NCBI RefSeq assembly: GCF_900167135.1
Contig: NZ_FUWZ01000005.1
Location: forward strand, 1-64,000
Length of the DNA stretch: 64,000 bases
Direction of reading: 5' to 3'
DNA from: Chitinophaga eiseniae
GTDB taxonomy: Bacteria > Bacteroidota > Bacteroidia > Chitinophagales > Chitinophagaceae
Each line of letters opens with the position of its first letter. Within the stretch, counting starts at the first letter, position 1. The notes beneath the pieces are model-generated. The model saw nothing but the letters and a program-made list of their open reading frames with translations. It was not told the origin of the DNA and made no database searches. Positions 44,308 through 53,126 of the stretch are shown here, piece by piece. Position numbers and translations under genes: made by a program.

Positions 44308-45336
44308 ATGCGCAGATACATTGTAGTAGTTTTATTTTTTTTCTTCCTCCCCCAATTTTCAAATGCTCAGACTTTTAAGAATGATAGTGTTAAATTATTC
44401 CTGGACAGATCTATAGCGTTAATAAAATCGAATTCAATTAATGCAGGGAATATAGCGCTGATAAAAAATGTTCTCTACGAAAAATCGCAAAACCTGACCT
44501 CCATTGATGAAGTAGCGCCTTTGTTTGAAGATGTGTTCAAAGGCCTTGATGATTATCATGGGAGCTTAAAATATAAAGGAAAAACCTACGGCTGGACGAA
44601 GAAGTCTTCCTATGTTAATCCGTATCTAAAAGCAAAATTAAAAACAGCAACCAACGTCAGCAGCCGGCTCATTAACGGTAATTATGGCTACATCAGGATT
44701 CCGGGAAATAATGATTTCGGTTTTAAGAAAGTAGACAGCATTGCAAATGATATCGTCTCAAATATTAATGCCATTGACGGTGAGAATATTAAAGGATGGA
44801 TAATTGACCTGAGGGTTAACACCGGGGGAAATATGTACCCGATATTATTGGCCCTTAAAGAATTTATTGGTAATGATGTGGTTTTTGGAGGATTTAGAAA
44901 TGCTCAGAATGAACCCAGCGGCAATTGGGAGATAAAGGACCATCATCTTTTGATTGATGGGACCCGATTGGAAAGGAAATCCGGTTTGGCGTATCCCGAC
45001 AAAGCCCGTATTCCAGTTGTTATGCTGATAAGTGGTTATACAGCAAGTGCAGGTGAAATGACAGCCATTTCCTTTATCGGAAGGCCCAACCTGTATTTAG
45101 TAGGGGAACCGACTGCTAATTATACGACTGCGGTGCAGGGATTTGAGATTGGAAAATCAGCTGCCATCAATCTCTCCACAGACTATGTTATAGATAGAAA
45201 TCATAAAGTTTATAAAACCAGCATTGTTCCGGATTTCGAAATACTCAACGGAGACAATTTTGAAAACGTTCATGAGGATGCCAAGATCCGTAAAGCACTG
45301 CAGCTATTTAAAAAAAGTAAAAACTGGGTTTACTAA
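44308..45336 (+). CDS. Secreted S41-family (tail-specific-protease-like) peptidase
   Basis: The 342-residue protein has a signal peptide (VVVLFFFFLPQFSNAQ) and the S41 core: NGNYGYIRIPGNNDFGFKKV, then IKGWIIDLRVNTGGNMYPIL (conserved D-L-R-x-N-x-G-G), the nucleophile Ser in LISGYTASAGEMTA (about 250) and VGEPTANYTTAV. No PDZ domain is obvious; the N-terminal 100 residues are helical. It is noticeably richer in A/T and Asn/Lys codons than its neighbours, which suggests a different origin. The substrate is unknown. Confidence 0.82.
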   Translation: MRRYIVVVLFFFFLPQFSNAQTFKNDSVKLFLDRSIALIKSNSINAGNIALIKNVLYEKSQNLTSIDEVAPLFEDVFKGLDDYHGSLKYKGKTYGWTKKSSYVNPYLKAKLKTATNVSSRLINGNYGYIRIPGNNDFGFKKVDSIANDIVSNINAIDGENIKGWIIDLRVNTGGNMYPILLALKEFIGNDVVFGGFRNAQNEPSGNWEIKDHHLLIDGTRLERKSGLAYPDKARIPVVMLISGYTASAGEMTAISFIGRPNLYLVGEPTANYTTAVQGFEIGKSAAINLSTDYVIDRNHKVYKTSIVPDFEILNGDNFENVHEDAKIRKALQLFKKSKNWVY

Positions 45337-45482
45337 CAGAAAAGAAGACTTGTTGCCCTGATGCTTTCACAGCCCCGGCTTGCCGTTTATCCAATATCCT
45401 ATAGGATTACAGGGATATTATTTACTATTGCGGTCAGAGAAAACCAAATCAACCAACCAACAACCAAACCATTAAAAAGCGT

Positions 45483-46640
45483 ATGCAAAAGCTAACCAAA
45501 GCCTTGCTGGTCGCTGCGTTATTGCCGGTCATGGCGATTGCGCAGGACAGTACCCAATTTATCAAAGGCACCTGGAATGAACTCACCAGCAGGGCCAGAA
45601 AAGAGCAAAAACCAATTTTTATCGACACGTATTTTGAAGGATGCCATGCCTGTAAAGACATGGAGGTGAAAGTGTTTCCACGGCCGGAAGTAAAAAAGTA
45701 CATGGAAGAAAACTTCATCTGTACCGGTTACGATGTGTTCAAGGAACAATTTGGGATGGACCTGTGCCGCAAGTATTATATGCGTGGGTTTCCCACCTAC
45801 CTGGTGATTTCCGGCGATGGCCGGCTGCTGGACCGCAGTTCCGGTTACCAGGAGCCCGATAAATTTATGGCTTTCCTGAAAGGCACCGTTGCCAGCCATA
45901 AGGCCGGCAAAACATTGTCCGGTTTCGGTAACAGCCTGGCGTCCAAAGACCCGGACTTCTACAAGGCCATGTGGGACAAGGGTTACCAGGGAGGTGACAA
46001 AGATCAGATCTTCGGGTATCTGGCTAAACAGAAAGACAAAACGGGAGAATCGACGTTCAAAGTCATGCAGATGGCCGCGACGTTGCCGGACGACTACCGG
46101 GTGTTTTATCTCGGGAACCGGCAGGCTTACCTGGACCGCTTCGGCCGGGAGCTGAACGGTAATATCATGGAGAAGTTGCTGCGGCAGGATATCGCTGCGC
46201 TGCCGGCCACGCTGGACAAAGCCGCTTTTGAGGCTTTCCTGCAAAAGCAGCAGGCGGTGTACCGTCCGGAGGACTGGGCGGATGCACAGATGTATTATGC
46301 AGAAAACTATCTTTTCAAAAAGTGTAAGGATACCCGTGCTTTTCTCGAGTTTGCTGCCGCCCATCCGGACGGGAACGAAAACAGGGTGCGGTATATGCAG
46401 TTTTACCTGGGTGCGGAACTGGCGAAGGACGCTGCTTTGAAGGCGCAGTACCTGAAATGGGCGTCTGCGGTGGTTACCGCCGATGCCAGCCTGGAGAACC
46501 TGATGGGGCTGGTGCGTATGAGCAAAGGGGTGGACCCGGCGGCGACCAAAAAGTTCCTGGGTTGGGTGATAGCCAGGAAAAAAGCCTGGGGCGACGATAC
46601 CACCAGGGAAGAGGCGGAACTGAAGGGTTTAAGTATTTAA
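45483..46640 (+). CDS. Exported thioredoxin-fold protein with CxxC
   Basis: The 385-residue product has a signal peptide (ALLVAALLPVMAIAQ) followed by a thioredoxin-like domain (about 25-150). That domain contains KPIFIDTYFEGCHACKDMEV (CHAC, about 54-57) and FPTYLVISGDGRLLDRSSGY with the cis-Pro. The remaining 230 residues are helical, probably TPR-like (FLAKQKDKTGESTFKVMQM, EDWADAQMYYAENYLF). Such proteins act as periplasmic disulfide reductants or isomerases, or as partners of surface-protein assembly. The redox partner is not in the window. The tail runs into TTTAAGTATTTAAGTATTT simple repeats. Confidence 0.85.
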   Translation: MQKLTKALLVAALLPVMAIAQDSTQFIKGTWNELTSRARKEQKPIFIDTYFEGCHACKDMEVKVFPRPEVKKYMEENFICTGYDVFKEQFGMDLCRKYYMRGFPTYLVISGDGRLLDRSSGYQEPDKFMAFLKGTVASHKAGKTLSGFGNSLASKDPDFYKAMWDKGYQGGDKDQIFGYLAKQKDKTGESTFKVMQMAATLPDDYRVFYLGNRQAYLDRFGRELNGNIMEKLLRQDIAALPATLDKAAFEAFLQKQQAVYRPEDWADAQMYYAENYLFKKCKDTRAFLEFAAAHPDGNENRVRYMQFYLGAELAKDAALKAQYLKWASAVVTADASLENLMGLVRMSKGVDPAATKKFLGWVIARKKAWGDDTTREEAELKGLSI

Positions 46641-46684
46641 GTATTTAAGTATTTTATTATTTAATTATTTATCTATTTGAGCAT

Positions 46685-46723
46685 AAAAAAGCGGAGATCA
46701 ACATCGTGATCTCCGCTTTTTTT
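46685..46723. terminator. Bidirectional terminator between thioredoxin-like gene and sucC
   Basis: AAAAAAGCGGAGATCA and TGATCTCCGCTTTTTT form perfect 16-base arms around a 6-base loop. They are usable on both strands for the convergent genes. Confidence 0.95.
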
Positions 46724-46742
46724 AAATATCTGCCTCAAATGA

Positions 46743-47954
46743 TTAGTTCAGTGCTTTGTTTACCAGGTCAGCAGCTTCGCTGAGGAGGGTCGCAGACTGT
46801 ACTTTCAGGCCGCTGGCTTCGATCAGTTCTTTTGCTTCTTTGGCGTTGGTGCCCTGTAAGCGCACAATGATCGGAACGTTGATGTTGCCGATGGATTTGT
46901 AAGCGTCGATAACACCCTGTGCAACCCTGTCGCAACGAACGATACCGCCGAAGATATTGATCAGGATGGCTTTTACTTTCGGATCTTTCAGGATGATACG
47001 GAAGCCTGCTTCTACCGTTTGTGCGTTGGCAGTACCTCCTACGTCCAGGAAGTTGGCCGGATCACCGCCGCTCAGTTTGATCATGTCCATGGTAGCCATG
47101 GCCAGACCGGCGCCGTTAACCATACAGCCTACGTTACCGTCCAGTTTTACGAAGTTGAGGTTGTATTTACCTGCTTCTACTTCGGTCGGATCTTCTTCGG
47201 TGATGTCGCGGAGCGCTTCCAGGTCGGGATGACGCATCAGGGCGTTGTCGTCCAGGTTTACTTTGGCGTCAACGGCGATGATTTTCTCGTCGCTGGTTTT
47301 GAATAACGGGTTGATTTCCAGCATGCTGCAGTCCAGTCCTACGTAAGCGTTGTACAGGCTGGTCACAAATTTCACCATGTTTTTGAACGCTTCGCCGCTC
47401 AGACCGAAGTTGAAAGCGATGTTACGGGCCTGGAATGGCTGCAGGGGCATGTTTGGTTTTACCCACTCTTTGTATATTTTCTCGGGAGTACTGTGAGCTA
47501 CTTCTTCGATATCCATACCGCCTTCGGTGGAATACATGATCACATTCTGGCCTTTGGCGCGGTCCAGCAGGATAGACAGGTAAAATTCCTTTACCGGGTT
47601 AGGGCCCGGGTAGTATACGTCCTGTGCTACCAGCACTTTGTTTACCAGTTTGCCTGCTTCTCCGGTCTGGATAGTTACCAGTGTGCCACCCAGGATGTTA
47701 CCTGCAATGGTTTTCACATCTTCCGCATTTTTTCCAACTGCTACGCCTCTCTGCTCAGTTCCACGGATTTTACCTTTACCGCGTCCACCAGCGTGAATTT
47801 GCGCTTTAACCACTGCAAACTCGTTACCGTATTGCACCTTCAGTTGCTTGTAAGCTTCGGCAGCTGCTTCCGGTGTTTCTACCGGAATACCTTCCTGAAC
47901 CGGTACATTATATTTTTTCAACAGTTCTTTAGCCTGGTACTCGTGTAAGTTCAT
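46743..47954 (-). CDS. sucC: Succinate-CoA ligase (ADP-forming) subunit beta
   Basis: SucC with SucD interconverts succinyl-CoA and succinate in the TCA cycle, making ATP. The 403 residues begin with MNLHEYQAKELLKKYNVPVQ and contain the ATP-grasp signatures VVKAQIHAGGRGKGKIRG (about 48-65) and CSMLEINPLFKTSDEKIIAVDAKVN (metal site, about 220). The C-terminal CoA-ligase domain has VNGAGLAMATMDMIKLSGGDPANFLDVGG (about 285) and LINIFGGIVRCDRVAQGV (about 345). Length is slightly above the E. coli protein. sucD is not adjacent. Confidence 0.97.
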   Translation of the reverse strand: MNLHEYQAKELLKKYNVPVQEGIPVETPEAAAEAYKQLKVQYGNEFAVVKAQIHAGGRGKGKIRGTEQRGVAVGKNAEDVKTIAGNILGGTLVTIQTGEAGKLVNKVLVAQDVYYPGPNPVKEFYLSILLDRAKGQNVIMYSTEGGMDIEEVAHSTPEKIYKEWVKPNMPLQPFQARNIAFNFGLSGEAFKNMVKFVTSLYNAYVGLDCSMLEINPLFKTSDEKIIAVDAKVNLDDNALMRHPDLEALRDITEEDPTEVEAGKYNLNFVKLDGNVGCMVNGAGLAMATMDMIKLSGGDPANFLDVGGTANAQTVEAGFRIILKDPKVKAILINIFGGIVRCDRVAQGVIDAYKSIGNINVPIIVRLQGTNAKEAKELIEASGLKVQSATLLSEAADLVNKALN

Positions 47955-48028
47955 CGCAATAAAATTTGCCGCTAAAATAGGTCATTATGATTTAAATATA
48001 AAACTGCAGTCATTTGTGAATTAAAAAA

Positions 48029-48036
48029 TAACTTTG
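48029..48036 (+). promoter_or_regulatory. Promoter -7 element of the nucleoside phosphorylase gene
   Basis: TAACTTTG fits TAnnTTTG. The nearest TTG upstream is too close (12 nt), so the -33 part is uncertain. Leader about 40 nt. Confidence 0.45.
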
Positions 48037-48083
48037 CGCGGGTTTGATTTTTAAATCCGACTTTTAATTAATTACATAAAAAG

Positions 48084-48905
48084 ATGAGTGAATTAACGGA
48101 CCAGATCAAAGCAGCTGGTGATTATATCCGGAAGCACTGGCAGGAAGCGCCTGTGGCGGGGGTGATATTGGGAAGCGGGCTGGGTAACCTGACCAAAGAA
48201 ATAGAACAAAGCATCGAAATATCTTATCGTGATATTCCCCATTTCCCGGAATCCACTGTGGAAGGGCATTCGGGCAAACTGATCCTGGGATATATGCAGG
48301 GCAAGCCCATTGTGGCCATGGCCGGCAGATTCCACTATTATGAAGGTTTTTCCATGAAACAGGTTACTTTCCCGGTGCGAGTAATGAAAGAACTGGGCAT
48401 TCATACCCTGTTCATTTCCAACGCCGCCGGGGGGATGAACCACCAGTTTAAGGTGGGTGATCTGATGGTGATCAGGGACCATATCAACCTGCAGCCGGAG
48501 CATCCGTTGCGTGGCCGCAATGAAAATACGCTGGGCCCCCGTTTCCCGGATATGAGCGAACCTTATTCCAAAGCGCTGATCCAGGCAGCCCATGAAATTG
48601 CCGCTGCCAACGATATTTCACTGCATACAGGCGTATATGTGGGCGTACAGGGCCCTACCTTTGAAACAAGGGCGGAATACAAATACATGCACATCATCGG
48701 CGGCGACGCAGTAGGGATGAGCACTGTACCCGAAGTGATCGTGGCGGCACATGCCGGGCTGAAAGTCTTTGCCATGAGCGTTATTACCGATATTGGCATC
48801 CGTGAGGAAGAAAATGTGATCACCCATGAGGAGGTACTGGAAGCAGCCAATGCGGCAGAACCCAAGCTAACGCTTATCTTTAGTGAATTAATCCGGCAAC
48901 TATAA
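48084..48905 (+). CDS. Purine nucleoside phosphorylase (class I)
   Basis: The 273 residues match trimeric PNPase, which splits inosine/guanosine to base and ribose-1-phosphate. Visible motifs are VILGSGLGNL (phosphate site, about 27), RFHYYEG (about 86-92), LFISNAAGGMNHQFKVGDLM (about 113), VGVQGPTFETRAEYKY (about 190; substrate Glu) and DAVGMSTVPEVIVAAH (about 210). The Asn in SVITDIGIREEENVITHEEV region replaces the usual NxA box form. It lies 19 nt ahead of the porin gene and could share its mRNA. Confidence 0.95.
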   Translation: MSELTDQIKAAGDYIRKHWQEAPVAGVILGSGLGNLTKEIEQSIEISYRDIPHFPESTVEGHSGKLILGYMQGKPIVAMAGRFHYYEGFSMKQVTFPVRVMKELGIHTLFISNAAGGMNHQFKVGDLMVIRDHINLQPEHPLRGRNENTLGPRFPDMSEPYSKALIQAAHEIAAANDISLHTGVYVGVQGPTFETRAEYKYMHIIGGDAVGMSTVPEVIVAAHAGLKVFAMSVITDIGIREEENVITHEEVLEAANAAEPKLTLIFSELIRQL

Positions 48906-48924
48906 ACGTTTTTGTCATTTTCGG

Positions 48925-50901
48925 ATGAGGCATCTTCTTATTTTCATAGCCCTGCTGTTGGCAGGTAGTCATTCCTTAATGGCACAGTTCAATACCGGAC
49001 GTTTTGGAGGTATGGGCGGCGGCGGCGGTTCCAGCAAAATGCAGCGCGATACCATGCATCACCAGGAAGAGCCGGACACACTTACCCTGACTTACCGCTA
49101 CCTCGGCGAGCCGACAGATTTTACCATCGACTCCTCTGTGGCTGATTTCAATATCGACTTCCTGAAAGTGCCGGCCAACTACATGACGCTGGGCAACAGT
49201 GGTTCGGCGGCCCGCAATATTATCTTTACGCCGTTGATGAAACCGGGCTTCGACGCCGGCTTTCATGCGTACGATATCTATGGCAACACCCACGCCAACG
49301 CCCGGTTTTATAACACCAACCGGCCCTATTCCGAACTGAACTACCTCGTAGGCAGTAAACAGGAGCAGGTGATCGGGGTGACGCACACCCAAAACCGCAC
49401 TGACCGTTTTAACTTTGCCTTCGATTACCGCAAAGTGAACGCACCCGGCTTTTACCGCTCACAAACCACCAACCACGATACCTACCGGCTTACCGCCCGT
49501 TACCAGAGTAAAAATAAAAGAGCCAATACCTATTTCAGCTTTTATTATAATAAGCTCCAGGGTGGCGAAAACGGGGGGATTAAAAGCGATACTTTCCTGG
49601 CTAACGACCGGTATAAAAACCGCCAGAGCATTGATGTAAACCTCGGTAACCAGGAAGTGGGCCAGTATGCTTTCTTCGGTACCAAAATCCCCGTGAAATC
49701 GCAGTACCAGCAAACAGGACTGCTGGTCCAGCAACAGTACGACTGGGGCCGCGGCGATACCCTCCATATCAACGACTCAACGGACTACTACCGCTACCGG
49801 CCCATCTTCCGGGTGCAGTATACGTTCAACTACCAGAACGATAACTATCAGTTCATCGACAATAACCAGGATACTTCCTTCTATTCGCGGCATTACGGGT
49901 TCGATTTCATCCCCCGGGATACCATTCACGCGCAGCACAAGTGGAAAACAATATCCAACGACCTGTCGCTGATACAGTTCCCCGTACTGGGCAACCTGGG
50001 GCACTTTATCAATCTGGGCGCCCGGTTTGAGACGATTAGCGGTACTTTCCTCGATGCAGACATCAACTTCACCAACCTGGCGCTGCATGGAGAATACCGT
50101 AACAAAACCCGTAACAAACTATGGGATTTCTCTGCCCGCGGCGAGTTCTATGTAGTGGGCCAGAATATCGGGGATTATGGTATCTACGGCAGCCTGCGCC
50201 GGCATATCAACGATTTGCTGGGCGATGTTAAACTCTCCGTCAGCAACGTTAACCGGGAGCCTTCCTACGTTTATAAGTTTTTCAACAGTAACCGCAATAC
50301 CTGGTACAACAGCACGCTGTCCAAAGAAAATACCACCCAGTTGCAGTTTGCCGCGGAAAACAGAAAGTTGCAGTATAACCTGGCGGTAAACTACTTCCTG
50401 TTTACCAACTACACTTATCTTTCAGACTATTACCACAGCGCCCAGGCTACCAACCTGTTTAACCTGTTGCAGGTAGTATTCAGTAAGAAATTCAACATCC
50501 GTCCGTTCTCCTGGTATGCGGAAGTAGCTTTCCAGCAACGCCATGGCGAAGGACCGCTGAATGTGCCCACCATCTGGACACGCCACCGCTTCTCCTTTGA
50601 AAAACTACTGTACCGGAACCTGAACCTGATGACAGGACTGGAGTTTCGCTACAATACCTCTTATAATGCCGACGACTATTCTCCGTTGCTCGGACAGTTC
50701 GTTTACCAGAACACTACCAGCGTTAAATACAACGCACCGGATATTTCCGCTTTTGCCCATTTCCGTATCAAGTCTTTCTCCGCATTTGTGCGCGCAGAAA
50801 ACCTGAACGTGTTCTTTGCTGAAAACAATCACTCCGCCCCGCTGTATCCCTACAATAACTTCGCCTTCAGGCTGGGACTGCGCTGGTGGTTTATTAACTG
50901 A
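48925..50901 (+). CDS. Putative porin, outer-membrane beta-barrel
   Basis: The 658-residue protein has a signal peptide (HLLIFIALLLAGSHSLMAQ) and a Gly/Ser-rich start (FGGMGGGGGSSK). A long series of aromatic-ended amphipathic strands follows (PYSELNYLVGSKQEQVIGVT, TYFSFYYNKLQGGENGGIKS, YRPIFRVQYTFNYQNDNYQF). It finishes with FAFRLGLRWWFIN, an aromatic C-terminus typical of barrel insertion. This matches the Bacteroidota 'putative porin' family. Its solute is unknown; the neighbouring nucleoside phosphorylase hints at nucleoside uptake, but that is only position. Confidence 0.85.
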   Translation: MRHLLIFIALLLAGSHSLMAQFNTGRFGGMGGGGGSSKMQRDTMHHQEEPDTLTLTYRYLGEPTDFTIDSSVADFNIDFLKVPANYMTLGNSGSAARNIIFTPLMKPGFDAGFHAYDIYGNTHANARFYNTNRPYSELNYLVGSKQEQVIGVTHTQNRTDRFNFAFDYRKVNAPGFYRSQTTNHDTYRLTARYQSKNKRANTYFSFYYNKLQGGENGGIKSDTFLANDRYKNRQSIDVNLGNQEVGQYAFFGTKIPVKSQYQQTGLLVQQQYDWGRGDTLHINDSTDYYRYRPIFRVQYTFNYQNDNYQFIDNNQDTSFYSRHYGFDFIPRDTIHAQHKWKTISNDLSLIQFPVLGNLGHFINLGARFETISGTFLDADINFTNLALHGEYRNKTRNKLWDFSARGEFYVVGQNIGDYGIYGSLRRHINDLLGDVKLSVSNVNREPSYVYKFFNSNRNTWYNSTLSKENTTQLQFAAENRKLQYNLAVNYFLFTNYTYLSDYYHSAQATNLFNLLQVVFSKKFNIRPFSWYAEVAFQQRHGEGPLNVPTIWTRHRFSFEKLLYRNLNLMTGLEFRYNTSYNADDYSPLLGQFVYQNTTSVKYNAPDISAFAHFRIKSFSAFVRAENLNVFFAENNHSAPLYPYNNFAFRLGLRWWFIN

Positions 50902-50906
50902 TAAGG

Positions 50907-50940
50907 CTGCACCTTGTATCTGCGCAGATACAAGGTGCAG
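50907..50940. terminator. Perfect 34-base palindrome after the porin gene
   Basis: CTGCACCTTGTATCTGC is directly followed by its exact reverse complement (17 + 17 bases, no loop), six bases after the porin stop. There is no T-run, so it is a stable 3' hairpin rather than a textbook terminator. Confidence 0.65.
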
Positions 50941-50984
50941 ATAAACGCCGGATTTACTATTGTTCAACCCAGATCCTATATTTT

Positions 50985-52001
50985 ATGAAACGTTTTATCC
51001 TTGCCGTATGCCTGTTACAGGCGGTGTTTACAACAGCCACACATGCTCAGGCGCCAATTGAACACAACATCCTGCAAATTTATGGTAATGAAGAAGGGGC
51101 TGCCTGGCTGAATGGTGGCGATTCGTGGCAGACCATCACGAAGGGGAGCTATCTTACCATAGAGCAATTACTTAGCGGCTCATTAAATCCCGGATATGTA
51201 AGGCAGTATTATATATTGATTGCGCGGTCTGATAATATGACCTGCGGTGAAATCCAGTTCAGGTTTTGGTTTTCATGGAAAAACAAGGCCGGACATCAGT
51301 TCAAAGTGTCGAAGTGGAATGGAAAAATGCATGAAGGCGGGTATGCATTGGTACAAATTCCGGGAACTGCGGCACAGGCCCTGGCGGCCGGGATCGCCAA
51401 TACTGATCCATATGGCGGATATTGGCGTATAGACGCCCGCGTATCGGGCTGTGATGCCGTACCATCTGCTGTTGCAAAGATTTCCGGTATATACCTCAGA
51501 GCGATTGACTACTACCAGGGAAAAGATGCTGATGTGGTCCTGAATACAGATGGAGATGCGGCTATTCCCACTAAATACGTTATGGGAGGTACCACAGGAG
51601 CCGTTGTCGTAAAAGACGGTAAAGTAGGCATCGGTACTTTTAATCCCAGGGCTTCGCTGTCTGTCAACGGAGAAGTCTATGCAAAAAGAGTCAAAGTCAC
51701 CCAAAATGCTGCCGATTGGCCGGATTACGTATTTCATCCGGATTACAAACTCCCTTCACTGGACAGTACCGCTGCTTTCATTTCCAGCAACCGTCATCTG
51801 CCGGGCATACCTTCTGCACAACAGATAGGAGAGAACGGGCTGGACCTTGCCGAGATGAACCGGCTGCTGCTGCAAAAAGTGGAGGAACTGACGTTGCACA
51901 TGATCCGGTCGCAGGAGGAGAACAAAGCGTTGAAAGCGAGGGTGGAGCAACTGGAAAAAGGGCTGACATCTCCCGAAAAACAAAAAAACGGCAAACGCTA
52001 A
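50985..52001 (+). CDS. Exported protein with tail-fibre-like C-terminal module
   Basis: The 338-residue protein has a signal peptide (FILAVCLLQAVFTTATHAQ) and an N-terminal domain of unknown fold (about 22-195), with few Cys and many aromatic residues (GGYWRIDARVSGCDAV). The C-terminal module is very common in Bacteroidota surface proteins: KVGIGTFNPRASLSVNGEVY, then DYVFHPDYKLPSLDSTAAFI, NRHLPGIPSAQQIGENGLDL and a coiled coil (LLLQKVEELTLHMIRSQEEN). It shares the VNG-type module with the 9462 gene. Function unknown; surface display is likely. Confidence 0.8.
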   Translation: MKRFILAVCLLQAVFTTATHAQAPIEHNILQIYGNEEGAAWLNGGDSWQTITKGSYLTIEQLLSGSLNPGYVRQYYILIARSDNMTCGEIQFRFWFSWKNKAGHQFKVSKWNGKMHEGGYALVQIPGTAAQALAAGIANTDPYGGYWRIDARVSGCDAVPSAVAKISGIYLRAIDYYQGKDADVVLNTDGDAAIPTKYVMGGTTGAVVVKDGKVGIGTFNPRASLSVNGEVYAKRVKVTQNAADWPDYVFHPDYKLPSLDSTAAFISSNRHLPGIPSAQQIGENGLDLAEMNRLLLQKVEELTLHMIRSQEENKALKARVEQLEKGLTSPEKQKNGKR

Positions 52002-52069
52002 CCGAATGTTAAAATAACCGGCGCATCCTGAAAATGACAGTGGTCACTATAAAAAACAATTTATTGTAG

Positions 52070-52077
52070 TATTTTTG
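52070..52077 (+). promoter_or_regulatory. -7 element of the metal operon, directly before the first start codon
   Basis: TATTTTTG matches TAnnTTTG and lies only 7 nt before the first ATG, which predicts a nearly leaderless mRNA. A dyad ACAAT-TT-ATTGT (52056-52067) sits between the expected -33 region and the -7 element, a good place for a repressor or activator site. Confidence 0.5.
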
Positions 52078-52084
52078 CACTGAC

Positions 52085-52480
52085 ATGAAACGTTTTTTTG
52101 CCATATTTTTTGCTTTCCTCTACACGCTGTTAACCAGCGGGTTTACGGTAAACGTGCATTATTGCATGGGCAAGCTGGCATCCGTAAAGCTGCAGAACGT
52201 CTCTGATAAAGACCAGTGCAAGAAGTGCGGCCGCCCGGTAAAAAGTATGGACTGCTGCAAAAACGAGGCAAAATTCTGTAAGGTGACCACCTCTCACCAG
52301 GCGGCCAAAGCCCTGCAGCAGGATGTGCCGGTGTCTACCGACCTGCAGCTGCCGGTAAAAATCCTTCAAACACCATCTCTGTCCGCCTTACAGCTGCATC
52401 ATAATAGCTATCCGCATGATCCCCCTGATATAGGCGCTACTACACCTGTTTTCCTGCGCAACTGCGTTTTCCTGATCTGA
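52085..52480 (+). CDS. HYC_CC_PP family small exported protein
   Basis: The 131-residue protein has an N-terminal hydrophobic segment (FFAIFFAFLYTLLTSGFTV) and the three motifs that name the family: HYC in VNVHYCMGKLASV (about 19), CC in SMDCCKNEAKFCKV (about 58) and PP in HDPPD (about 118). An extra Cys pair (CKKCGRP) lies at about 43. With six or more Cys and several His, it is probably a metal-binding or metal-responsive envelope protein. It opens an apparent four-gene operon with an HMA protein, a barrel-like protein and an HMA-AraC regulator. Confidence 0.85.
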   Translation: MKRFFAIFFAFLYTLLTSGFTVNVHYCMGKLASVKLQNVSDKDQCKKCGRPVKSMDCCKNEAKFCKVTTSHQAAKALQQDVPVSTDLQLPVKILQTPSLSALQLHHNSYPHDPPDIGATTPVFLRNCVFLI

Positions 52481-52563
52481 TAAACAGCTCCCCTGTTACT
52501 GTTTTCCGCGTAGCGGAAAGCTATAGGTATTGCTGTATTTTTTTAATTTATAATCTTCAGATC

Positions 52564-53109
52564 ATGAAAATATTATCCGTTATTTTAGTAGCATTAGGAC
52601 TCTCCTTTGGCGCTCAGGCGCAATATAAAAAAGCCAGTCTCCAGGCTTCCGGCCTCACCTGCGCCATGTGTTCACGGGCTACCCTGGAATCGCTCCAGAC
52701 CCTGCCATTTGTAGACAAAATAGACACCGACCTCAACAATACCACTTTCATTCTGCATTTTAAACAGGATGCGGCGGTTAGTATCGACGCCATCAAACAG
52801 AAAGTGGAAGATGCCGGTTTTTCCGTTGGAAAACTGGTGGTGACCGCCAGCTTCAGCGACGTGAAGGTACAAAATGACGCCCACGTGCCTTTTGCCGGCA
52901 GCACCCTGCATTTTATGCATGTGAAAGACCAGGTGCTGAACGGAGACAAAGACATTACGGTGATCGATAAAGATTTTGTTTCTGCCAAACAGTTCAAAAA
53001 ATATTCAACTGAAACCACTATGCCCTGTTATAAGACAGGGGTGATGGCCGACTGCTGCACACCGCACGACGCCAAGGCTTCCAAAAGGATTTATCACGTC
53101 ACTATTTAA
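52564..53109 (+). CDS. Exported heavy-metal-associated (HMA) domain protein
   Basis: The 181-residue protein has a signal peptide (ILSVILVALGLSFGAQAQ) followed by an HMA domain of copper-chaperone type (about 22-95). The metal site is GLTCAMCSRATLESL (CxxC). A second part of about 85 residues contains FMHVKDQVLNGDKDITVIDK, then PCYKTGVMADCCTPHDAK, with another Cys pair. It probably binds Cu(I) or a related soft metal in the periplasm. It lies 83 nt after the HYC_CC_PP gene and 17 nt before the next. Confidence 0.88.
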   Translation: MKILSVILVALGLSFGAQAQYKKASLQASGLTCAMCSRATLESLQTLPFVDKIDTDLNNTTFILHFKQDAAVSIDAIKQKVEDAGFSVGKLVVTASFSDVKVQNDAHVPFAGSTLHFMHVKDQVLNGDKDITVIDKDFVSAKQFKKYSTETTMPCYKTGVMADCCTPHDAKASKRIYHVTI

Positions 53110-53126
53110 TCCTTCGGTTTCAGTAT

